A stretch of 64,000 bases of DNA from Candidatus [Bacteroides] periocalifornicus (GTDB taxonomy: Bacteria; Bacteroidota; Bacteroidia; Bacteroidales; CAJPTX01), in assembly GCA_001421095.1 (NCBI GenBank), contig LIIK01000001.1:1-64000 (forward strand). The letters are read 5' to 3'. Shown piece after piece: positions 41,938 through 50,378 of the stretch (the first letter of the stretch is position 1; each line of letters begins with the position of its first letter). A model generated the notes under the pieces. The model was given only the letters and a program-made list of their open reading frames with translations. It was not told where the DNA came from and searched no databases. The translations under genes were made by a program, and so were the position numbers.

Positions 41938-42729
41938 GCTCTTTAATTATTTAAGCATTAGTGATATAGAACCCTGAATCGCTAGTTTCTACCCAGCGTT
42001 TCGGGTGCAAAGGTGGTAATTCTCCCCCAAAACAGGACTGCTTTCATCCTCAATACGCCCAATCCTACAGGCAATGAGCAGGTTCTCAGTGGCATACCGC
42101 ATACGGATACCACGAAAGAATCCCCACGCTACCACCCTCGATATTGAATCGCCTGATTAAAACCACCCGCCAAAAGGGGAAAAAGCCCCCTCTAATGGTT
42201 GAACCCATTCGGAACTTTTGCAGAACTCTCATACAGAACAGGCAGAGGGGTCTACACCCATTCAACGCCGTACCAGGGCCGTACCATCGCCGTACCAGGG
42301 TCGCTTCATCCTCGGATTTCGCCATGAAATCCGAACATGAAGCGGCGCAGGTACGGCGATGGTACGGCGAAGGTGTAGAGGTGGGCATGCCATAACCCCA
42401 TCATTCCCCTACTTGCAACTCGTGATTCAAGCCTGATTCTGCGCCCGTGGATGCGGCCAAGAGGGCAACCTGGCGCAAAACGAACAGCCCGACCTGTCGG
42501 TTTAGTGGTGGGCGGGGTAGAATCGTATGGGCGATACGGCACGCCATATCATTACACCCTTGGATAAATACAGCTGGCAGATTAAAACTTTTTTAATCAC
42601 CCGTTTACATTCATCGAAGACCGTAGCGATGCGTAGTACGGCATGGTTCACGTAGGTTTTGCTGAGGTCTCGGAGATTCTGAATGGCCAATTTTTCTGTA
42701 TTCTTTCGCCACTTCTCGCCAGCAACGAT
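41938..42729. other. Repeat-bearing spacer between the two cassettes
   Basis: About 790 nt without a gene. It holds hairpin family A copy 3 (42251-42379), a palindrome D remnant (42532-42550, GGGCGATACGGCACGCC) and a copy of the ATCGAAGACCGTAGC element (42611-42670). Open frames here mostly translate the repeats. Confidence 0.6.
42251..42379. repeat. Hairpin repeat family A, copy 3 (long inverted repeat)
   Basis: An almost symmetric element: outer TCTACACC/GGTGTAGA, then 11-nt units of the type CGCCGTACCAG or GCCGTACCATC on the left and their complements (GGTACGGCGAT) on the right. The core GCTTCATCCTCGGATTTC...GAAATCCGAACATGAAGC is like the copy at 4.5 kb. Each arm is about 60 nt with mismatches. 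Confidence 0.8.
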
Positions 42730-42762
42730 AAAAAAAGAGGGGGAGGTAATCCCTCCCCCTGC
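42730..42762 (-). terminator. Terminator of GLPGLI/OMP cassette 2
   Basis: GGGGGAGG/CCTCCCCC stem on the minus strand with a 5-nt loop, followed by TCTTTTTTT, just after the OMP stop. Confidence 0.9.
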
Positions 42763-42778
42763 TTAAGAAAACCACTGC

Positions 42779-45451
42779 CTAGAAGCTCCACACCAGCGAC
42801 AGCAGGACGTAGCCTGGCATTTTGCGGTAGACTGCGGTGGAGTGCAGCACCTCCGAGAGCGACTCCTCTACCCACTCGCGCTTGCGCAAGTGCAGCGCAT
42901 TCTCCACACTAGCCTTCAGCTCTAGGTGCTCCCACTTGTAGCTGGCCGAGGCATCGAAGTCTAGGAAACGCTGGGTGTAGCTGCTGGACCTCACCCAGAT
43001 CCCCTTTCCCACGAGGGAGAGAGAGAACCGCCCCACTGCGAGGTAGGCCGCAGCCCTTCCCAGCCAATCCTGATACCACGAGCGTCTGCTGCGCCCGCTG
43101 ATTCGGTTGTCCTGATAGGTGTAGGTAGCCCCCACCTCGAAATCAATGGGCGAATCGTAGAGCCGAGAGAGCAGCCCAAGATACCCTACGGTGTTTCCCG
43201 TGGTTATATCCACCACCTGGCCCTGGTACTTGGCCTGGCTGCCCACGTAGTCATACGTCCCTTTCATGCTCACATCGAGCGGCCAATCGCCGAGCCCTAT
43301 GGTGGCTGAGAGGCTCGCTTGCAGTTGGCTCTCCTTACCCCCGTCCTCGTAGTGTCGGGTGGTTAGATTCTCAGTAGCCGCATCGGTAGCTAGAAGCGAG
43401 CCGTCGTCTGTACGACTGTAGAATGCATGGCCGAATACCATAACATTGCTCAGCAGATTGAGGTAGTTGTAGGTAAGCACGGCCTCAGTCCCCTTCCCGA
43501 AAGGGTTCGAACTGGATGATGGTGTGTATACTTCATTGTACCCCGCAAGCCAGCCAACCCGGCTAAACGAGTATAGACCTGCCTTCTCCGTGGTTCGCTC
43601 TACCGAGAGGGTAAACGAGTGGAAATCGCTCATATTCAGCTCTAGCGAAAACTTAGGCTCCATCCGAAAAGCCTCCTTCCCCTCCTGCTGCCCCTGTAGC
43701 ATCCTGTAGTAGGCGAAGTAGGAACCCAGCGAGAAGCGTAGCATCCCCAGGTTCTTCATGAATCCCGCGTAGGCTTTAGGGCTATGCCACAGCAGCCGTT
43801 CGTGCGAATCAACAAAGCGCGGTACATACACACGCTGGCTCTCTGTGGACTGCCGGCAGCTCAGCTCGCCCACCGCATGCACTCCCCATAGTAAGGGGTG
43901 ATCGAAACGCACGTAGGCCTCCCAGTCCCACGGGGTTGCGCGGCGTGAGTAGCCGTACCGATATGGGTGCTCAGCATCAGCCCCTATATCGGCTGCTATG
44001 GGTAGCGTAGGGGTGCTCATGGAATAGTCGCCCCCCTGCCGACTCGTCTCCCAGCTGAAGTTGGCCCCAGCAGTGAACAAGCCTGTACCCACCTGCCGAT
44101 TCACCTCTAGCGTCTGCCCCGCCTCTAGGCTTATCCGCTTTCCACTATCCGCCACAGAGAGCTGCTCAAGACCCGAAGCCCGCGCCCTATCGATAGCCGT
44201 TCTATACTGCCTGAAGTTGAATTTGGTATCGGCCCGTAGCGAGAATTGGGCATTGGGAATCCACCGCTGGGATATTCGCTGCGAAACTAAGAGCGAACCC
44301 AACCGCCCCCTCCTCTCCTCCAGCAGCCCCACAGTCCCCCTGGCAAGCTGGTAGACATCCTCGCTCTGGTAGAATCTGCTGGCAGCACTCTGGGTGTATA
44401 TCGTATTTGACTTGAGCCGATACCCCTTCGCGGGAAGCCAGGTAAAGTTCACATTGCCCATCCCGCTCAGCCGAGCGTACTCATCCTTTGGGGAGACCAC
44501 AAGCGCCTCCTCCTCTGGTGTGAATGATAGCACGCTGGCACGCACCTTTCCTCCCCCTAGCAGATCCTCCTTCCCCACCACGTTTGCCAGGTAGTCGCTC
44601 AGGGTGAAGATCGGGAGTCCGATATTGTTGGCGTTGGCCAGCGCGCTCAGTGACATATCGCCCATGATCCCGATGAGCGAGGCCTTCCCGTTGAAGCGTT
44701 TTACTACCCCGCCGCCACCCTCCACGTACCCATTGAGTTTGATGGGGTGCTTCGACTTTAGGTTCAGCGCCATCTGCCGCTCAGCACGGTACCTATTGGC
44801 CACATCGCCATCCTGGTAGTCCTTTATCACCTCCATCGACTGCGCAAAGTCTGCTGGGAGCGTATTGAGGGTGGTTCCCGTGGAGGAGGAGAGCAGATCC
44901 TTCCCGTTCACCAGGATCTTGTCTATCTGCTTTCCCTGAAACGAGAGTTGCCCGCTCCGGCTCACCTCCATGCCCGGCATCTTGCGAATCACCTCGCCTA
45001 TATTCCGCTCATTCCCCTTGGTATAGTAGCCTGTGCTGTAGACCAGCGTATCGCCCTTGGCGTACATATTCTTGGCATCGGCCACCACCCGTACCCCTTC
45101 TATCCCTATGGTCTCCTCGGCCATCACCACCCGCAGCGGGCTGGGTATGGTCTGTAGACTGTAGCGTTTTTTGAAAACGGAGTAGCCCATGGAGCGCACC
45201 GTAATCCAAACGCTCCCCTCTATGCCCTCCGCGAGCTGGAGAGCAAACGCCCCGTTCTCCTTGCTGGCCGTGTAGGTGAGGCTGTGCCGCACTAGGCTGT
45301 CGCCAGAGGCGAACACGTTCGCGTATGCTACCGAGCACCCCTGCGTATCAACCACATGCCCGCTGATGGTAGTCGGCTGCGATACAGCCCTACCCACTAA
45401 CCCCAGCAGCAGAGAGAGAACCAGCGAGCCCAGTATCGCTAGCTGGCGCAT
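42779..45451 (-). CDS. TonB-dependent-receptor-like outer-membrane protein, cassette 2
   Basis: Intact OMP of 890 residues. The signal peptide (about 1-24) is followed by a carboxypeptidase-regulatory-like beta-sandwich (ISGHVVDTQGCSVAYANVFA, about 28-110). A plug-like region comes next (IGEVIRKMPGMEV, IDKILVNGKDLL, about 125-215), and then a large beta-barrel ending LLSLVWSF with terminal Phe, a BAM signal. No TonB box is obvious, so it may be a non-transporting relative (outer-membrane beta-barrel family 3). It starts 4 nt after a GLPGLI gene and is probably translated together with it. Its paralog in cassette 1 carries a premature stop. Substrate unknown. Confidence 0.85.
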   Translation of the reverse strand: MRQLAILGSLVLSLLLGLVGRAVSQPTTISGHVVDTQGCSVAYANVFASGDSLVRHSLTYTASKENGAFALQLAEGIEGSVWITVRSMGYSVFKKRYSLQTIPSPLRVVMAEETIGIEGVRVVADAKNMYAKGDTLVYSTGYYTKGNERNIGEVIRKMPGMEVSRSGQLSFQGKQIDKILVNGKDLLSSSTGTTLNTLPADFAQSMEVIKDYQDGDVANRYRAERQMALNLKSKHPIKLNGYVEGGGGVVKRFNGKASLIGIMGDMSLSALANANNIGLPIFTLSDYLANVVGKEDLLGGGKVRASVLSFTPEEEALVVSPKDEYARLSGMGNVNFTWLPAKGYRLKSNTIYTQSAASRFYQSEDVYQLARGTVGLLEERRGRLGSLLVSQRISQRWIPNAQFSLRADTKFNFRQYRTAIDRARASGLEQLSVADSGKRISLEAGQTLEVNRQVGTGLFTAGANFSWETSRQGGDYSMSTPTLPIAADIGADAEHPYRYGYSRRATPWDWEAYVRFDHPLLWGVHAVGELSCRQSTESQRVYVPRFVDSHERLLWHSPKAYAGFMKNLGMLRFSLGSYFAYYRMLQGQQEGKEAFRMEPKFSLELNMSDFHSFTLSVERTTEKAGLYSFSRVGWLAGYNEVYTPSSSSNPFGKGTEAVLTYNYLNLLSNVMVFGHAFYSRTDDGSLLATDAATENLTTRHYEDGGKESQLQASLSATIGLGDWPLDVSMKGTYDYVGSQAKYQGQVVDITTGNTVGYLGLLSRLYDSPIDFEVGATYTYQDNRISGRSRRSWYQDWLGRAAAYLAVGRFSLSLVGKGIWVRSSSYTQRFLDFDASASYKWEHLELKASVENALHLRKREWVEESLSEVLHSTAVYRKMPGYVLLSLVWSF

Positions 45452-45455
45452 GGTG

Positions 45456-46187
45456 CTAGATCTTTATCACCTGCATCTGTCCGCTTGCCCGCTCGCCACG
45501 TTTCTGGAGTGTGCCTAATTTCTGCTGTAGCCGCTTCATGTATTCGGCTTGAGTTACAGCTTTATCGCTCGGCGGCGGCACTATGGTAACCTTATTCGAG
45601 AGGTACTCCACTTTCTCAGCCTTGTAGATAAGCCTGGCCACTTGCAATTCCATAATCAGTCCTGGTAGCCCAAAATACCCTGAGGGACCCACCGTTGCCG
45701 GGATCTCTTCGCAGAACCACGCTACGCATTCCTGTCCATTCGCTAGGGTGTATGTAGCTTTCCGACACGGTTTGCCTAGAATGGTTTTGGCCTCATCGCC
45801 GAGCTTCCATGCCTGCGGTTTTATAGAGTCGGTCTTCACCAAGATAGCATCCCCCACCATATCTGACCACGTGAGCTTCAACCCATTCTCTTGATTCAGG
45901 TATACAGAGCCGACTCCCGTCACCTCTATCTTTTGCTCGTTCTTCAGCATCTTACCCTCTACAAATGCGCTCTCTGCGCCCTCGCTGTAGAGGATAAAAT
46001 GTTTCTCCTCTAGCTGGCCCGCATTCACCATCTGCACGTTTTGACCACTAAGGCCCGCCAGCTCTGGTATATCCACCTTGCGGGTATACTCCACACGAAG
46101 CGTATTGCTTGGTTGCGCCATAGCTACCGCTGATATGGCTGCCACAAAAGAAATGCTAAATACTGCCCTGTGATTCATGATGACCAT
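45456..46187 (-). CDS. GLPGLI-family secreted protein, cassette 2
   Basis: Exported protein of 243 residues with the exact family motif FGLPGLIMELQ (about residues 175-185). The signal peptide ends ISAVAMAQ. Other family blocks are LRVEYTRKVDI, LGKPCRKATYTLANGQECVAWFCEEIP and KAEKVEYLSNKV. A Met three codons into the frame (46178) is an alternative start. The role of the family is unknown, but its secretion and tight coupling (4 nt) with the following OMP suggest that the two work together at the outer membrane. Homologous to 40902-41591. Confidence 0.9.
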   Translation of the reverse strand: MVIMNHRAVFSISFVAAISAVAMAQPSNTLRVEYTRKVDIPELAGLSGQNVQMVNAGQLEEKHFILYSEGAESAFVEGKMLKNEQKIEVTGVGSVYLNQENGLKLTWSDMVGDAILVKTDSIKPQAWKLGDEAKTILGKPCRKATYTLANGQECVAWFCEEIPATVGPSGYFGLPGLIMELQVARLIYKAEKVEYLSNKVTIVPPPSDKAVTQAEYMKRLQQKLGTLQKRGERASGQMQVIKI

Positions 46188-46199
46188 CCTTTCTATTAT

Positions 46200-46229
46200 A
46201 AAAAAGAGGGGCTAAAATCAGCCCCTCCT
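46200..46229 (-). terminator. Hairpin terminator/attenuator inside cassette 2
   Basis: GAGGGGCTGA/TTAGCCCCTC stem on the minus strand followed by TTTTTTA, between the small peptide gene and the GLPGLI gene. Same place as the hairpin in cassette 1 but with a different sequence. Confidence 0.85.
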
Positions 46230-46277
46230 CGCTTGATCACTCTCCCTGGTAGGCACGCTTATTTGCATGCCTACCAG

Positions 46278-46474
46278 CTAAAAGATTATCACTATCGTGC
46301 CGTCGTCAAAAATAATGACTACGACAACAACCACTGTCCCATTCTGCTCTACCACGTACTCTTTTTCGATAGGCAACGTGGATTCTCGAGCTTCTACTCT
46401 GTTAGCTAGGCTCGCTATGGCGCTACAAACAGCATGGCCAGTGCCAAAAACAGAGCACAAATGAACTTTCTCAT
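46278..46474 (-). pseudogene. Small secreted peptide gene, cassette 2, apparently frameshifted
   Basis: The frame starting at 46474 gives a clean signal peptide (MRKFICALFLALAMLFVAP) and stops at once. The overlapping +1 frame continues as SLANRVEARESTLPIEKEYV and a Val/Ile-rich tail with DDGTIVIIF to 46278. Joining the two frames near the AGCGCCATAGCG segment would give an exported peptide of about 65 residues. It lies where cassette 1 has its small peptide gene. A strong promoter stands 60 nt upstream and the hairpin terminator follows. The break could be a real mutation, a sequencing error or programmed frameshifting; no slippery heptamer was recognised. Confidence 0.5.
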
Positions 46475-46533
46475 AGGTGAAATGGATTTGAGATTCGACA
46501 TAGGGCCCTTTACTTTAACTGAAGCTTCTACTG

Positions 46534-46564
46534 CAAAGCTAGCCATTTTTCCAATTCCAGCAAA
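46534..46564 (-). promoter_or_regulatory. Strong promoter of cassette 2
   Basis: TTTG (46564-46561), 19-nt spacer, TAGCTTTG (46541-46534). It matches the best promoters in the window and would drive the small peptide gene and, past the hairpin, GLPGLI and the OMP. Confidence 0.78.
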
Positions 46565-46673
46565 CTCCTCTGCAAAAAAAAAAACTTGCCTTCGCCTTAT
46601 TGAATACAACATAATATACTGTCAATCAAACGGATGATTCAGCTGAAATTTCCTTAAAAATCTCCCAACTCCA

Positions 46674-48692
46674 TCAGAATCCCATCCCTACGCCAAGCCG
46701 CAGCAGGTGGTTCCTCGTCTCGTGCAGCCCGTATGATAGCTGAACCCTGTACCGCCCCGCAAAGCTGTAGCCAAGCCCCGCCTCACCGCCCAGCACCCAG
46801 CTCGCGTAGTCGAGCGGGACGATGCTGTACCGGGCGGAGTAGCCACGCGCGCCATGGTAGGAGCGCCCACTGAACCGCTGCCCATACTCCAGGCTGGCAA
46901 ACAGGCTTAGATTCCCAAATGCCCTCTCACCGTAGACCCCCAGGCTAGCGTTCACACCCATTCGGCTAGCGCCTGCAAACCGTAGATTCCCGATTCGCCC
47001 CTCCTCCACGCGGGTAATTCCCAGCCCAGCGTATAGCTTCACATACGCGCTGCTGAATGTGAACCTATAGCCCACCTGGGCATGCGCATCCAGAACCTGC
47101 GAGGTGAACTCGGCCCGCGCAATGGCACCACCACTCGAGTTGAACCGGTGGGTATTCAGGGTGTAGACCACGCTCCCCGTCAAATCTATCGATCCTCCGA
47201 ATCTGTACTTCCCGCTCACCCCGAACTGGTATGATGCCACCTTCTCCCGTACCCCGCGGTATTTCCCGTAGTAGTCGGCATCTGTCCGCTGGTAGCCAAT
47301 GGCCGCACCCAGCACGAACTGGCCGAAATCGCCAGAGGCGTGGAGCAGAATCCCATCGCTCGAGAAGTTGTACCGAACGTTGCTCGCGAGATCCCTATAG
47401 CTGCCCGAAAAGTTCCCCAGGTAGCCGATATCGAACCGGTACTGCCCGCCCTGCGTATTCTCCAGATGTCTGAAGTTCATATCCCTGAGCGCCAAGGCCA
47501 AATCCAGATCAACCTTAGAGCGGGGCATCTCTATGCCTATCCGTCCGTTGCCAGTCAGGTTCTCTGGCGAAAGAAGACTTCCTTTTGTCGGCGTAAAGTT
47601 ATTGATTGCCAGTAGTAATGATTCGAAATAGGTGGGTAAATCATCATACCCCGATGGGTAGGCGTTTGTGTCTGAGGTGATGAAGAGATTCCCCGCATTC
47701 CGTTCTCGCGACAGCCGGATGATCTCCTCGTACTGCTCTGGCCTAGCCGAGTGGATAACGTGTAGGATGCGGCCCGCATTGGCCGGGTCCTTCTCGAATT
47801 CGGAGGTACGCGCACGGTAGCGATTGATGTACTCATCGGCCGTTACCTCCTGGGCCATCCAGATATCGGCGTAGGGCGCTATGGCATCACCCACGCCCCA
47901 GCCGTTGTTGGCCAGCACCAGCATCTCGGGGTACTTGGATTTTATGTACTCGTAGATCTTCCGCATGTAGTCCACCATCCAAGGCTCGTTCCCCGATACC
48001 ACCTCATCGATAAAATAGCCCGCGATGTTCTCCCTTCCGTAGAAATTGACGAAGTTGTCAATATCGGCAAAGACCTCTTTGAGCGCCCTTTTAGAGGCCC
48101 GTGTGTAGGTATAGCCGAGGCTCTTGATCCCGACCTCCCTATTCCGCTGCATCTGCTGGAGATCTTCATCTCTGCGCACTAGCCGCTGCGTTTGGTGGCT
48201 CGTCCCCTCGTACGAACCGAAAGCAACGTATGAGAGCAGCCCGCCTCCTTGGGCCGCTATGCCATTCCAGAAAGCGGCATTCACCCCCTTCTTCCCAGTC
48301 CAGCGGAAGGCTGGCATAATCACAGATTGGTTCATAACCCCACCCGTGCTGGGGCTCGTGTGCCGCTGGCTAAATCCTACCGCCCCGTTCACGTTCACCT
48401 GGAATCGCGCCCGCCCTGCACTTTGGCGAACCCTTCCCTTAGGGGCAAATCTACTGCCATCGCCAAGAAATCCACCTGGCTGATAGGCCGATTGGTATCT
48501 GGATGGCGACACCAAGGGTGGCTGCCCTGTAAGGCTCGGCTGGGGACGCTCTTTCCCACTCTCGGCATTCTCCCTTAAAGTTCGCCCATCTTCCTCCCTC
48601 TCCTCGCCGCCGTACTGCCCGTAGCTGCTCCCCATTGCGCCGAGCATGAGGAGGAACAGCGCAAAACTGATTAGTTTATTCATTTTCAACAC
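46674..48692 (-). CDS. Spherulin-4/GH135-like domain fused to outer-membrane beta-barrel
   Basis: Predicted surface glycosidase of 672 residues. After the signal peptide (about 1-25) and a Gln/Pro/Gly linker, residues about 120-370 resemble the spherulin-4 TIM-barrel family. The visible blocks are VIMPAFRW, GLLSYVAFGSYEG, GIKSLGYTYTRAS, ADIDNFVNFYG and IAGYFIDEV. Asp229-Glu230 match the acidic pair catalytic in fungal Sph3 (GH135), and Glu282 could be the third acid. Residues about 395-672 form a strand-rich, Gly/Tyr-rich barrel ending GVGMGF, with a C-terminal Phe as BAM signal. GH135 enzymes cut galactosamine-containing polysaccharides; the substrate here is not known. It lies beside the GLPGLI/OMP cassettes. 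A Met three codons in is an alternative start. Confidence 0.7.
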   Translation of the reverse strand: MLKMNKLISFALFLLMLGAMGSSYGQYGGEEREEDGRTLRENAESGKERPQPSLTGQPPLVSPSRYQSAYQPGGFLGDGSRFAPKGRVRQSAGRARFQVNVNGAVGFSQRHTSPSTGGVMNQSVIMPAFRWTGKKGVNAAFWNGIAAQGGGLLSYVAFGSYEGTSHQTQRLVRRDEDLQQMQRNREVGIKSLGYTYTRASKRALKEVFADIDNFVNFYGRENIAGYFIDEVVSGNEPWMVDYMRKIYEYIKSKYPEMLVLANNGWGVGDAIAPYADIWMAQEVTADEYINRYRARTSEFEKDPANAGRILHVIHSARPEQYEEIIRLSRERNAGNLFITSDTNAYPSGYDDLPTYFESLLLAINNFTPTKGSLLSPENLTGNGRIGIEMPRSKVDLDLALALRDMNFRHLENTQGGQYRFDIGYLGNFSGSYRDLASNVRYNFSSDGILLHASGDFGQFVLGAAIGYQRTDADYYGKYRGVREKVASYQFGVSGKYRFGGSIDLTGSVVYTLNTHRFNSSGGAIARAEFTSQVLDAHAQVGYRFTFSSAYVKLYAGLGITRVEEGRIGNLRFAGASRMGVNASLGVYGERAFGNLSLFASLEYGQRFSGRSYHGARGYSARYSIVPLDYASWVLGGEAGLGYSFAGRYRVQLSYGLHETRNHLLRLGVGMGF

Positions 48693-49048
48693 ATTAAAAC
48701 CTATTCAAAAGACCCCTATAGGTTCAATCTTTTACCGCGGGCCTTCCTCAATCTTGCGGGTAAACGGATTTCAATCTATCTCCCGCACCTATCGAAGACC
48801 GTACGACGCGGTGTGCCACACATCGTGATGAAGAATTTGCCGTTGGCCTTGCTGCAGAGAGCCACATTTCTATCAATTGGCGAGATTGGCTATCGAGTTC
48901 CTGGTAGGGGCGATGCTGTAGGGGCGAGCCGAGAGTTTGCCCGCCCACCCTTAAGGGCGCAGTCCAGCTCGCCCTTCCCCCTCGTAATGCCCGCCCTAAC
49001 CGAGCCGCGCCGTTTAAATGGATGGATCTTGCCTTACTTTCTGGGCGC
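48693..49048. other. Repeat-bearing spacer upstream of the glycosidase-barrel gene
   Basis: About 355 nt. It contains GACCCcTATAGGTTCAATCTTTTA (48710-48733, related to 53975-53998 and 57440-57463), the ATCGAAGACCGTAcGACGCGG element (48791-48815) and inverted repeat B (48868-48950). No promoter with both boxes was found for the glycosidase-barrel gene. Confidence 0.55.
48868..48950. repeat. Dispersed repeat family B, copy 3 (inverted)
   Basis: Reverse complement of the copies at 10.5 and 16.4 kb: TGGTAGGGGCGATGCTGTAG then GGGCGAGCCGAGAGTTTGCC. The flank (TATCAATTGGCGAGATT) also matches the 10.5-kb copy. Confidence 0.7.
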
Positions 49049-49747
49049 TTATCTCCTTTTTCCTGCAAGCGCAAGTATCAGCCCCAACGCCACCCCGAGC
49101 AGCGCAGCGTACAGCACCTGGTAATCTGGCGGCAGCAGGAAGCTCACGGTGTGCGCAGGTATCCAGAAGAGCGGGATCGTGCGCAATAGCACAAAGCTCC
49201 AATGCCTCCTCCAATCTAGCTTTTGCGCCAATATATCGCCCACCCGAACGGGCGTAATCAATGCTTTCGCCCTGCCACCGCATGCCGTTATGTGGAGATC
49301 GCTCACCTTGTGGATGGTCATCATCAGGGGGGCATACACCAGGTTCATCACCACGCTCACGGCGAATGCCACCAGAACCCTCCTCGGCGTAAGCACGCTA
49401 GCCCCCAGTGCGTTACTGGCCCCATCCATCCCCATGTACTCCAGCAGCCTGGGAACTCCGCTGGCAAAAACCACAAAGGCCATCTTAATGGTGATGCCCA
49501 GCCCGCCCCAAACCACTGCCCGTGCGATAAGGCCAAACCCTGGTTGCCAGTAATGGCCAACTCGTATGCGCAACGCTAGGCTCTCTCCCAGGGTGGCTAG
49601 CACCGCGAATTTGAAGAACGCCATAATCAGCCCGTGCGCCCGGTTGAAATTCTCATACCATTGCCCCAAGGGTGGTATGCAAACCAGCCCCATTACCACG
49701 AGAATGATTGCTGCTGCAACCCAAAGATCAACTCTCTTAAACCTCAT
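49049..49747 (-). CDS. Integral membrane protein (possibly Mpv17/PMP22-like)
   Basis: Inner-membrane protein of 232 residues with about five or six hydrophobic segments: VAAAIILVVMGLVCIPPLG, GLGITIKMAFVVFASGVP, VLVAFAVSVVMNLVYAPL and a C-terminal ALLGVALGLILALAG. The segment VMNLVYAPLMMTIHKVSD and the later LLRTIPLFWIPAHTVSFLLP recall bacterial proteins labelled Mpv17/PMP22 family, but I cannot confirm this. No catalytic motif. It stands alone, with repeat-bearing spacers on both sides. Confidence 0.6.
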   Translation of the reverse strand: MRFKRVDLWVAAAIILVVMGLVCIPPLGQWYENFNRAHGLIMAFFKFAVLATLGESLALRIRVGHYWQPGFGLIARAVVWGGLGITIKMAFVVFASGVPRLLEYMGMDGASNALGASVLTPRRVLVAFAVSVVMNLVYAPLMMTIHKVSDLHITACGGRAKALITPVRVGDILAQKLDWRRHWSFVLLRTIPLFWIPAHTVSFLLPPDYQVLYAALLGVALGLILALAGKRR

Positions 49748-49845
49748 AAATACCGCGGAATTACTGAATATGCACCGTATTCACGCAATGGACGGCATGG
49801 GTACTCCTCCACAACCACGCCGCAACTGTTCTGGGTGAACACAAA

Positions 49846-49897
49846 ACCACCCCTTGGGGACAAATCGAATTCATCGACTCGCCCTCCAAGGGGTGGG
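49846..49897 (-). terminator. Possible terminator of the secG operon
   Basis: CCACCCCTTGG/CCAAGGGGTGG inverted repeat with a 29-nt loop, followed on the minus strand by TTTTG. About 65 nt after the secG stop. The long loop and short T-run lower confidence. Confidence 0.5.
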
Positions 49898-49963
49898 AAT
49901 CTACTTCGTGCTAGCTATACAGTTCACCTGGGGATAGCGTAGCTCCCCGCAGCTTTGGCAGGC

Positions 49964-50353
49964 CTATTCAGCCGGGGTCGGCTGGGAGGACTCTATTGGC
50001 TGAGACTGCTCTGCAGGCTGGCTCTGCGCCGTATCACCCGTGGGGACAGCTGGCAGTTCGGTGGGCATAGCTCCCGAGGTGGTGCGCCGTACCTGCTCTT
50101 CAATCATCGACTTGCTCTCCGTTTCCCCCCGATGCGGCAAGGCAGCCACCGCCACCAGGCTAAGGAGCACTAGCGCACCCGCAAGCGTCCACGTCGCTTT
50201 CTCTAGAAAATCGGCCGTTTTACGCACCCCCATCATCTGCCCCGTCTCGGCAAAATTGGAGGCTAATCCCCCTCCCTTTGAGTTCTGTACCAGCACTATC
50301 AGCACCAAGAGAACACAGACGATCAGGATGAGTATCGAAATGAAATTATACAT
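49964..50353 (-). CDS. secG: Preprotein translocase subunit SecG
   Basis: Inner-membrane SecYEG component of 129 residues. Two transmembrane helices (about 4-24 and 55-75) are separated by the signature QNSKGGGLASNFAETGQMMGVRKT. The C-terminal tail is long and rich in Gln, Pro, Ser and Glu, as in other Bacteroidota SecG. It lies 25 nt downstream of the TPR-like gene, at the end of the conserved block sigma-54 regulator - lptE - TPR-like - secG. Confidence 0.95.
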   Translation of the reverse strand: MYNFISILILIVCVLLVLIVLVQNSKGGGLASNFAETGQMMGVRKTADFLEKATWTLAGALVLLSLVAVAALPHRGETESKSMIEEQVRRTTSGAMPTELPAVPTGDTAQSQPAEQSQPIESSQPTPAE

Positions 50354-50378
50354 TGATCTACAGACGTTTATTCAAATT

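Noticed and set aside
42086..42395. Small basic proteins sharing a PSPYHRRT-type peptide (also near 25.9 kb)
   Set aside because: The shared peptide is the translation of hairpin repeat family A.
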